A DNA stretch of 64,000 nucleotides from Flaccisagitta enflata (lineage: Eukaryota > Chaetognatha > Sagittoidea > Aphragmophora): assembly GCA_965153355.1 (NCBI GenBank), contig OZ231127.1, forward strand, positions 98,890,001 to 98,954,000, read 5' to 3'. A model generated the notes under the pieces. That model was not told where the DNA came from and did no database searches. It saw only the letters and a program-made list of their open reading frames with translations. A program made the translations under genes and the position numbers. This document shows, piece after piece, positions 56,304 to 64,000 of the stretch; position 1 is the stretch's first letter; every line of letters begins with the position of its first letter.

Positions 56304-56419
56304 CTGGCAACTTTGACAAAGTCCTTTTTCATTTGTTCATAGGTGATGAAAAGGATGTTTGGGTCTGTTTTGGCCGCTTCCCAGTAATTAACCACTGTTT
56401 CAATGTATGGACAATATTC
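56304..56419 (-). CDS. Sulfotransferase, antepenultimate coding exon
   Basis: On the minus strand a pyrimidine-rich tract ending GTCACAG precedes 116 nt that end CCAG before GTGAAT. The peptide is EYCPYIETVVNYWEAAKTDP, then NILFITYEQMKKDFVKVA. This is the sulfotransferase region with Y-x-x-x-(V)-x-x-(W) and the L-F-I-T-Y-E-(D/Q)-M-K-x-D block, known in the family to lie between the catalytic core and the C-terminal PAPS-binding loop. The last two bases form an Arg codon with the first base of the next exon, giving VARQVADFLG. The exon has no stops. Exons further 5', which would carry the P-loop (PKTGTTW-like) and the catalytic His, were not found up to 64000. Confidence 0.92.
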
Positions 56420-56576
56420 CTGTGACAAAAAAAGAGGAAGAGAAAACAATTGACGCGAAGTCACAATATCGTTGCACACGGGTGGGCAGGGGCCCTGAAC
56501 CCCCATCCATACCATCCCCCACCCCTGCTTTCTCATACAAACACTCAGACAATCATAACTGCAGAATCATAAATGC

Positions 56577-56733
56577 ATGACAAGTGGAACAATATCCCTC
56601 ATTATACCCAAACTGAAAAATATGGAAGAAGGCCTTGTGAGCCTTCACTGACTAATTACTACATGCATCACTCCCAGTTTTCCATTTTGCAAAACTAACT
56701 TAGCAAACATCCATTCTGAGTCTAACCCAAAAA
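56577..56733 (+). repeat. Family F repeat, left part of a unit split by family B
   Basis: GTGGAACAATATCCCTCATT, AAGGCCTTGTGAGCCTTCAC, CATCCATTCTGAGTCTAACC and then an A-run where the family B element begins. The unit resumes at 57345. Confidence 0.8.
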
Positions 56734-57344
56734 GTCGCAAAAGCGTTAGATGGTCAGCGGTACCCGATGCCCCTATGTGAGTGTATGTGGGTATGAGGTA
56801 GTTAGTGGGGCAGCGGCCCCGAATGGGCCAATGACCTATGCTGATTTCATTTGAGCCTCAAGGCTGGGATTTGAGCCTCAAGGCTGGAATTTGAGCCTGG
56901 AGGCTGGGATTTGAGCCTCAAGGCTGGGATTTGAGCCTCGAGGCTGGGGTTTGAGCCTTGAGGCTGGGATTTGAGCCTCGAGGCTGGGATTTGAGCCTCG
57001 AAGCTGGGATTTGAGCCTCGAGGCTGGGATTTGAGCCTCAAGCCTGGGATTTGAGCCTCGAGGCTGGGATTTGAGCCTCGAGCCTGGGATTTGAGCCTCA
57101 AGCCTGGGATTTGAGCCTCGAGCCTGGGATTTGAGCCTCGAGCCTGGGATTTGAGCCTCGAGCCTGGGACTTGAGCCTCGAGCCTGGGATTTGAGCCTCG
57201 AGGCTAGGATTTGACCCTCAAGGCTAGGATTTGGGCCTTGATGCTGGAATATGAAACCCAAGAAGGGGGGGGGGTACGCTGAAGTAGGAGAAATTTCCCC
57301 ATATGTGAAAGCATAGGTCATCGGCCCCTTTGGGATCGCTGCCC
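56734..57344. mobile_element. Family B element with defined ends
   Basis: It starts GTCGCAAAAGCGTTAGATGG, GTCAGCGGTACCCGATGCCC, then GGGGCAGCGGCCCCGAA and CCAATGACCTATGCTG. About 19 units of GGGATTTGAGCCTCGAGGCT type follow (56850-57250), then GAGAAATTTCCCC, GCATAGGTCATCGGCCCC and GATCGCTGCCC. It is inserted in the A-run of a family F unit, and the unfilled site (AACCCAAAAAACTAGTGC) is seen at 57664-57681. Apart from A residues there is no target duplication. Confidence 0.88.
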
Positions 57345-57995
57345 AAAAAACTAGTGCTTACCAAAAATAGCTAAGGGCAAATGATTGTTACCTGTTTAAC
57401 CAAAATTCAACAAATCACCCGAGGGCAACATTGTTAAGAAACCATACCCTTAGAGGATAGAATCAAGGTCAAGCTTAGGGCAACCGCCAGACATTCTAAT
57501 CTTAGGTACTGAGTAGTATGACAAGTGGAACAATGTCCCTCACTATACCCAAACTGAAAAATATGGAAGAAGGCCTTGTGAGCCTTCACTGACTAGTTAC
57601 TACATGCATCACTCCCAGTTTTCCATTTTGCAAAACTAACTTAGCAAACATCCATTCTGAGTCAAACCCAAAAAACTAGTGCTTACCAAAAATAGCTAAG
57701 GGCAAATGATTATTACCTGTTTAACCAAAATTCAACACCCAAGCACAACATTGTTAAGAAACCATACCCTTAGAGGATAGAATCGAGGTAAAGCTTAATG
57801 CGACCGCCGGACATTGTAATCCAAGGTACTGAGTAGTATGACAAGTGGAACAAAATCCCTCACTATAACCAAACTGAAAAATATGGAAGAAGGCCTTGTG
57901 AGCCTTCACTGACTAGTTACTACATGCATAACTCCCAGTTTTCCATTTTGCAAAACTAACTTAGCAAACATCTATTCTGATTGAAACCCTAAAAT
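57345..57995 (+). repeat. Family F tandem repeat (about 2 units)
   Basis: ACTAGTGCTTACCAAAAATA, AATCACCCGAGGGCAACATT, ACCATACCCTTAGAGGATAG, ACAAGTGGAACAATGTCCCT and AAGGCCTTGTGAGCCTTCAC repeat with a period of about 315-320 bp. A further unit is at 61173-61450. Confidence 0.85.
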
Positions 57996-58470
57996 AGGGT
58001 GTCTTGAGGCTGCGGGGAAATGCAATGAAGTGTTGGGGCATAAAAAGGGAGTATGTTTTCTGAAATATGCATGTGTACGGAGATAAAAACAGTGGTCCTT
58101 TTCATCCTAAGTATCAGAAATTGCATTTCCCCCTCATTTTACTGGGTACTATCAACAACGCCAAAATAGGCGAAAATCGCGAAAAATCGGAAAATGGGAT
58201 AAAGCTCTGTGGATTGTTTCCTCATTCATTCCTTCATTCAGTTGTTTCTAAAATCTAGTTTTTAGATTCTTTCTCCAGTCTCAAAAAATTCATGCCTCCC
58301 TCAGGTCAATCTCAACAAAACGAGGTCATTAGACCTAAGTCGCATGCCTCGGCCTATTCAAAAAAGTCAGGCAGAGAGACTTAAATTTAAAAAAAACAAA
58401 CAACATTTTAGATGGCCGTTTTCTCCTCCAAGTTTCTTCTCTACTATACAGAGACATGAATAGCAGTCCA
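57996..58470. other. Nothing recognised
   Basis: No exon, element end or repeat family could be assigned. Confidence 0.4.
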
Positions 58471-59273
58471 AAGGTAGTAAGTGGTCAGCGGTACCCGTGC
58501 CCTGCTTGAGTAGTTAGTGATTCAGGTTGAGAAGGAGCAGGGCAGCGGCCCCAAAGAAGACGAAGTCCTGTAGAACACAGGGGGAATCTGTCCATTCGTC
58601 CATCTGTCCATCCGTCTGTCCATCCTTCCTTCTGTCTTCCTTCTGTCCAGGATGCCCTGTTATTCAAATTTTCATTGAATACCATGGAGAAATGACAAAA
58701 GGCAGTATATGGACAATGGTACCCTTGCTTTTCTTGAATAGTTTGTAGGTTAAGTTGAGGTAGGAACAGGCCAGGCTCCAGGTCTCAGGGACTAATTTCT
58801 TGGTCTTAGAGGCTAAAATCTGAGCCTCTGAGGCCAGGATTTGGGTCTCTGAGGCGAGAACCTAGGTCTTTATGGTCAGAATCTAGGTCCCAGAGGTCAG
58901 GTTCTGGGTCTTTAAGGTTAGAATGTGAGTTTTAGAAGCCAGAATCTAGGTTTAAGGGGCCAAAATGATAGAACTCAGGCCAGAATTCAGGTTTTTTAGC
59001 CAGATTTGGCCCATTTTGTATGGATTCAGGCCGTTTAGCCTGGATTTGGGCCATTTTGCCTGGATTTGGGCCATTTTGTTTGGATTTGGGCCATAGTGTG
59101 TGGATTTGGGCCATACTGTTTGGATTTGGGCTCCAAAGGAGACGAAGACCAGAGGATGGGGCAGGGGGGGGACAGACGGATGGATGGACAGACGGACGTA
59201 CATACAGACGGAAGGACAGACAGATTCCCCCCGTGTTCTACAGGACTTCGTCCCCTTCGGGGCCGCTGCCCAA
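58471..59273. mobile_element. Family B element
   Basis: GTGGTCAGCGGTACCCGTGC, GGGCAGCGGCCCCAAAGAAG, CCTGTAGAACACAGGGGGAA, GGTCTCTGAGGC units, TTGGGCCATTTTGCCTGGAT units, GACGGACG units, TTCTACAGGACTTCGTCCC and GGGGCCGCTGCCC. It has the same order as 20877-21659, including an inner CCCTGTTATTCAAA segment. Confidence 0.78.
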
Positions 59274-59304
59274 ATAGTGATTAATAGCCTTTAAAACAAT
59301 TTTG

Positions 59305-59373
59305 TGACAGATGAACAAACAGACTGATGGACCAACCAAAAAGTTCCTTATAGAGTCGCGAAGCGCTCAACTT
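59305..59373 (-). mobile_element. Family A hairpin end, partial
   Basis: GACTGATGGACCAACC, TTATAGAGTCGCGAAGCGCT. Distal part absent. Confidence 0.5.
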
Positions 59374-59469
59374 AAAATTGACTCAGCGCAAAAAACTAAA
59401 ATTAAGGCTTATCACTGTGCAGTATTTTCTCTGTAGCAAAAACTGACTGATGTATATAATAGTTACATT

Positions 59470-60108
59470 CAGCATTCAATTATTTGGGATTTGGGCCTTG
59501 AGGCTGAGAAATGGGCCTCTAGGCTGGGGGAGGAGGGTGCGCAGGAGAAGAATAAGGAGAAGGAGCGGCCCTGATGGGGTTGATCACCTATGTTTTCACA
59601 CATATGGGGAATTTTCTCCTTCTCCTCATCCTCCTCCTACTGGGATTTGGACCTTGAGGCTGAGATTTGGGCCGCAAGGCTGGGATCTGGGCCTCCAGGC
59701 TAGGATTTTGGCCTTTAGGCTAGGATTTGGGCCTTGAGGCTAAGATTTGGGCCTCAAGACTGGGATTTGGTCATCGAGACCAGGATTCAGGTCTTGAGAG
59801 TTGAGACTGGGATTTGAAGGGGGGGACAGAGAAGAAGGAGAAGCAGAAAATTCTACTTATCCTTTGGTTATTTGTTTTGCATAATTTGGATTATGATTAC
59901 ATTAGTTTTCACAGTTTTGGGTTGACTCAGAGTAACTTGATGGATTTGCATCTGTTAAGCCACTCTGTGGTAGGGGCTGAGGTGAATTTTGAAAATTGTA
60001 AGGATATTGGTGGAGGGTGCGCAGTAAACCCCAGTAAGAGCTCCTAAGGCCTTTGTCCTTATTCTATGTATGAAAGCATAGGTCATCGACCCTTATGGGG
60101 CCGCTGCC
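59470..60108. mobile_element. Family B-like composite with GGGATTTGGGCC units
   Basis: TTGGGCCTTGAGGCTGAG units, GATGGGGTTGATCACCTATG, TTTCACACATATGGGGAATT, further units at 59640-59815, then GCATAGGTCATCGACCC and GGGGCCGCTGCCC. Two insertions may be fused. Confidence 0.55.
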
Positions 60109-60115
60109 CAAAAAG

Positions 60116-60345
60116 GATTTCTGAGCAGTGGTCCCAAAGAGAAGGAAATCCAGTAGAACTCAGGGGGGGGGGACTTTTATTAGTCTGCCATTTGTTTGTC
60201 TCTTCTTGCTTCACCCCCTCAAATTAGCCCTCTCAGGCCGCAAATCAGCCTGTTCAGTGCACAAATCAGCCCTGTCAGGCTTCAAATAAGCTTTTACTGC
60301 CTTAAAATCAGCCTTAAAATCAGCTCAGACCTTGACTTTAGCCCT
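60116..60345. mobile_element. Family B fragment
   Basis: GCAGTGGTCCCAAAGAGAAG, CAGTAGAACTCAGGGGG, then CAAATTAGCCCTCTCAGGCC units like those at 26526. Confidence 0.5.
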
Positions 60346-61172
60346 ATTAATCTTTTATCGAGCCCAAACAGATATTGTTTGAGCCCTTCAGATCTCACAT
60401 TTACCCTCAAAAGCCTCACCAGAGCCTCCTCAGACTCTTGAAAAAGGCTTTTCAAAGGCGTAAAACACTACTAAGCAGGTCTTAAAGAAAGTGAATTTCT
60501 GTTCAACCCTCTACAGATGAAGAGAAGGAAGATGGCTTAAAATTCACTTCTGTTTTGTCAACCTTTCAATTAAAGGCATGTTGATTCTCACATTTTCAAT
60601 AATTTCATATTTTTACTCGTCATATTATTCTTTTAATAAAGTAATGTGATTTAAATGTGATTTCAGTGCAATAACAAGTTCTGTCAGAAATGAAGCCAAA
60701 ATCAATATTGTTATCATTTTTAGCTTTAATCAGATTAAGTATTATCAAAGAAAAATTATTCTCAAATTCATAATTCTTTGCAATTTTTTGCGATTTATTG
60801 CCATTTTTTGCAATTTATCGTGATTTATCGTGATTTTATCTTTCATATCATTCTTTCACTGAAGTGAGTAATATGATTGAAACTCCTCTGATTTCAATAT
60901 AATAACAAGTCACAAATGAGAATCAAAATTTTGAAGATTTTTAGTTTTAATAAGATCAAATTTGGCAAAGGGGAAATATAATGAAAATAATGATTTTTCG
61001 TGTTTTTTGCAATTTTCCGGCATTTACCGCATTTCAAAAAAAGTGGGGGAAATGCAATTTCCGCCAAAATCCAAACTTTTTTCAGTGTATTAGCAGTCTA
61101 TTTTGGTGGGTTTACCTAAAGAATAGCTCCCTTTTCATCAGTGGCTTAAGAGTTATTTCTCATCATACCCTA
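60346..61172. other. AT-rich, nothing recognised
   Basis: Contains TGCAATTTTTTGCGATTTATT and similar short internal repeats (60780-60840) and a GCATTTACCGCATTTC area. No gene seen. Confidence 0.4.
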
Positions 61173-61450
61173 CCTAAAAACTAGTGCTTACCAAAAATAG
61201 CTAAGGGCAAATGATTGTTACCTGTTCAACCAAAATTCAACAAACCACCCGAGGGCAACATTGTTAAGAAACCATACCCGTAGAGGATAGAATCGAGGTC
61301 AAGCTTAATGCGACCGCCGGACATTCTAATCCAAGGTCCTGAGTAGTATGACAAGTGGAACAATGTCCCTCACTATACCCAAACTGAAAAATATGGAAGA
61401 AGGCCTTGTGAGCCTTCACTGGCTAGTTACTACATGCATCACTCCCAGCA
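61173..61450 (+). repeat. Family F repeat unit
   Basis: ACTAGTGCTTACCAAAAATA, CACCCGAGGGCAACATT, ACCATACCCGTAGAGGATAG, GACATTCTAATCCAAGG and GCCTTGTGAGCCTTCACTGG. It is about 3.2 kb from the main cluster. Confidence 0.8.
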
Positions 61451-61489
61451 TGTTTTACCAATTTTTCACTCGATCATCATGGATCATAG

Positions 61490-62130
61490 GACCGAAAGAC
61501 AGACTGATGGACGCCCGATAGACAAAGCAGGGTCATCCACCTGAGTTGTCGGATTCTGTTAAGCTTTTACTATCTGACACTAAGACACATGGATTTGAAA
61601 TTGGTTAAGTCTTGATAATTATAGATTGACATTTTTGTATAAAAATTTCCGCCATTTTGGTCAAGTAGTTTGTCTTTAACATGGATCAGAATGTAAAGCT
61701 TTTATTTCAGGACTGAGCAGATTTTTAAAGAATTCTCCAAGTTAACATCAAAATCTTTTTAGTAATCAATCCAAAGCAGGCTTGAAGCAGTGATGATGTT
61801 AAAGTATATCAATATATTTGTCAGAATATCTTCCTTTTGTGATTAATTTTCTCTTTATGGCATGAATAGTAAAAAAAAATGAAAATGAATGCAAACAGAA
61901 TTCCAATTTTCTGATAGATAATCTGTAAAATGTTGATATACTTGTGTTACTTCAAACTTATGCAAAAGACAAACTACCAAAATGGCTGAACTTTCATACA
62001 AAAAATGTCAATTTATACTCCTTAAGACTTGATCAATTTCAAATCTATATCTTTTGGCATCACAGAGTAAAAGCTTAACAGAATCCAACAACTCAGGTGG
62101 ATGACCCTATATTGTTGCGTGTCCGCAACT
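61490..62130 (-). mobile_element. Family A hairpin end split by a foldback
   Basis: GACAGACTGATGGACG and GACAAAGCAGGG precede the insertion at 61529-62108. AGTTGCGGAC then ACGCAACAAT (read on this strand) follows it. Confidence 0.55.
61529..62108. mobile_element. 580-bp foldback (AGGGTCATCCACC ends)
   Basis: AGGGTCATCCACCTGAGTTG and CAACTCAGGTGGATGACCCT are perfect inverses. The arms continue through GATTCTGTTAAGCTTTTACT and GCCATTTTGGTCAAGTAGTT with their inverses. Non-coding. Confidence 0.85.
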
Positions 62131-62263
62131 AAAGCAACTGAAAAAAAAGAAGAGGACAACAGTCAGGATTGATACCGTTTATCGCAGCATGAAAACATAC
62201 ACCGTCATCAGATCAAAGAGAAATATACAAAACCTTTATAACTCCTTAATTTTCAATTCATGC

Positions 62264-63574
62264 TGGTAATGTGGCTAGGGTCGTGCCGGTTTTTAAGGGG
62301 AAAGACCCTACCCAGTTTTCTAACTATCGCCCAGTGTCTGTCCTCCCGGTTCTCTCCCAACTATTTGAGAGAGTTCTACAGACACGGCTGGAGGAGAGGG
62401 TGAGGGGGGCTTGGGCTGGGGGAAGGCTGCTTTGGGGGTCTTCATAGACCTCAAGAAGGCCTTTGATACGGTGGACCATGGGCTTCTTCTTGCTAAGTTG
62501 AAGCACTATGGAGTGAGAGGTATGGCCCTTGGCTTGCTGAGGGACTACCTGGGGGGGAGGGAGCAGTATGTCCAGTATGGGGGGTTTGAGTCAGAAAGGG
62601 GCAGGGTTGAGTGTGGTGTCCCGCAGGGGTCAGTTCTTGGCCCATTGTTCTTCATATTATATGTGAATGACATGGCCAGGGCTTGTCCTGGCCTGGACCT
62701 GGTCCTATTTGCGGATGACACCAATATTTTTGCAGAGGGGGATGACCCCGCTGAGCTTTTTGGCAGGGTGAACGGGAGCTTGAGGGAGCTCAGCAGGTGG
62801 TTTAGATGTAATAGACTTACCCGGAATCTCAAGAAGACAGAGTGTGTCTTTTTTGGCCGACCAGGGGGGCGCAAACCATCCGCAGGGGGGCTAGAGATAG
62901 GGGGTGAGCAGATAAGGAGGGTAGAGGGGGCGCGGTTTCTCAGGGTTTGGGTTGATGGGGGGTGTGATGGACGGGCCAGATAGAGAGGGTCAGGACTAAG
63001 GTGGCGCAGTTGGTTGGGGTTCTGGGGAGGGCGGCTGGAGTGCTGGTAGGGCAGTCCCTCCTCTCACTCTATAATGGCCTTGTGCTGCCTCATCTGCTGT
63101 ATTGCCTTATGGTTTTGGGGGACTTTAGGGAGGGCAGGAATGCGACAGTGGGGGGGTCGCTCCTGAGGCTGCAGAAGGGGCTGGCTGGCATGATAGCTGG
63201 TAAGAGGGGGATATACCATGCTGACATGCTAAAGGTGGGGGACCTCTATAGGCAGCAGCTTAGGGTCCACGCCTGGCGATTCTGGAATGGCCGGCTACCA
63301 GATAACCAGGCAGCTAATGCTGGACAGGACTGAGGGGGTCCAAGGATATGGCACAAGGTCGGCGAGGGCGGAGATTTATCTTCCGACTAGGGACCACCAG
63401 TCAGTGGGCTACAGGGTGCCCAAGGAGTGGGCCTCACTGACGGAGGCGCAGAGGGGGCTGGCCTCGCTGTCGGCGTTTAAAAGGGGGTCAAGGGGTGGGT
63501 TCCTGTCTGATTATGGGGCTTTTGAGTGTCGGGTGGTGGGATGTCAGGTGTGTAGGGGTGGGGGGACTGGGTAG
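62264..63574 (+). pseudogene. LINE reverse transcriptase, second CR1/jockey-like copy
   Basis: The order is VPVFKGKDPTQFSNYRPVSV (fingers), then a deletion and frame change near 62405, then GVFIDLKKAFDTVDH (motif A, first catalytic Asp), then GVPQGSVLGPLFFILYVNDM (motif B), LVLFADDTNIF (motif C, FADD), and WFRCNRLTRNLKKTE. A frame break follows at about 62980, then LYNGLVLPHLLYCLMVLG, MLKVGDLYRQQLRVHAWRFW, another break near 63330, and the C-terminus GYRVPKEWASL to a stop at about 63572. It belongs to the same family as the 8765-10264 copy but is longer at the 5' end. At least three lesions make it inactive. No endonuclease or ORF1 is present. Confidence 0.88.
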
Positions 63575-63982
63575 GGAGTATTTGTGCAGTCTGGGCGTGA
63601 GATGCGTGTGTGGGCGTTGGCTGTGTCTTGACTTGTTTGGGAGTTATGATTAAATTAGCTTCCTGGTTTTTAATTGACGTTAATGCTTCGTTATGTGCAA
63701 CGGCTGTGAATTGGACGCGCATCAATCTTTGTTGTCATTGCCACTGAGATTTGCTGTTACTCGATAATTTGTTGTTACTTGAAATTATTGCCATTGAAAA
63801 CACATTGCACAGAGATCTCTATTCTGATCATCCGCTACCTATATGTGTATCTACTCTTTCATTGGCAGAATGTGTGACCGTTTTCTTTGCCAAAGGTCAG
63901 ATCTAAGAACTCAAAATCCTAGGGATTGCATAACAATTAAAAAATGGCCTTTTAAGGAGCAAAATCAAGTTTTTCCATTTTT
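63575..63982. other. LINE downstream flank, nothing recognised
   Basis: Possible 3' UTR of the LINE at first. There is no clear tail repeat. Confidence 0.35.
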
Positions 63983-64000
63983 AGTTGCGAACACGCAACT
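63982..64000 (+). mobile_element. Family A hairpin end cut by the window edge
   Basis: AGTTGCGAACACGCAACT: the hairpin end of a family A element continues beyond the window. Confidence 0.65.

Noticed and set aside
56878-57321. 147-codon 'SRLKSQPRGSNP' repeat protein on the minus strand
   Set aside because: Translation of the GGGATTTGAGCCTCGAGGCT minisatellite in a family B element.

Overview
The window is animal nuclear DNA. Its genes are split by spliceosomal introns, most of the sequence is repeats and transposable-element debris, long CT/AG and GT/AC microsatellites are common, and there is a small block of degenerate TTAGGG-like units. There is no bacterial, viral or organellar gene content. 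A marine invertebrate is a reasonable guess from the repeat-rich landscape and the non-LTR element types, but I cannot name a species.

Only one host gene is convincing: the 3' half of a cytosolic sulfotransferase (SULT-type) on the minus strand. Its last three coding exons lie at 56419-56304, 53001-52905 and 40915-40757. They join in frame with GT/AG signals, and the last exon carries the C-terminal RKG..GD.KN motif that binds PAPS. The 5' exons, including the P-loop exon, were not found and probably lie beyond position 64000. The introns are 3.3 kb and 12.0 kb and are full of repeats. The first 48 nt of the middle exon, with its splice acceptor, has been copied five times into a hexamer satellite (53516-54300) just upstream of the real exon. 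A TA-flanked foldback transposon sits between that satellite and the real acceptor.

The rest is mobile and repetitive DNA. From left to right: hairpin elements (called family A here) with GTCC/GTTG minisatellites; a 1.4-kb foldback (2173-3552); a hAT-like element with GAAGCG ends (3801-5287); a CR1/jockey-like LINE split by a TA-flanked MITE (8765-10264); a recent 7.7-kb LTR element with almost identical LTRs and no gag-pol (11653-19343); another broken LINE and a composite inverted cluster (20100-24480); family B elements carrying private minisatellites (for example 26424-27475, 49488-50085, 56734-57344); several TA-flanked foldbacks; a zone of very long CT arrays (34780-37181); a LINE 3' end (37827-38340); and a second LINE copy at the right edge (62264-63574).

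Family A and family B look like non-autonomous Helentron-type (HINE) elements. They have a terminal hairpin, sub-terminal inverted repeats and internal minisatellites, and one family B copy has a paralogous empty site that shows insertion into an A-run without target duplication. Several other elements show clean target duplications: TA (mariner-like), 8 bp (hAT-like) and 4 bp. All functional statements come from reading the sequence alone; no alignments or searches were run.
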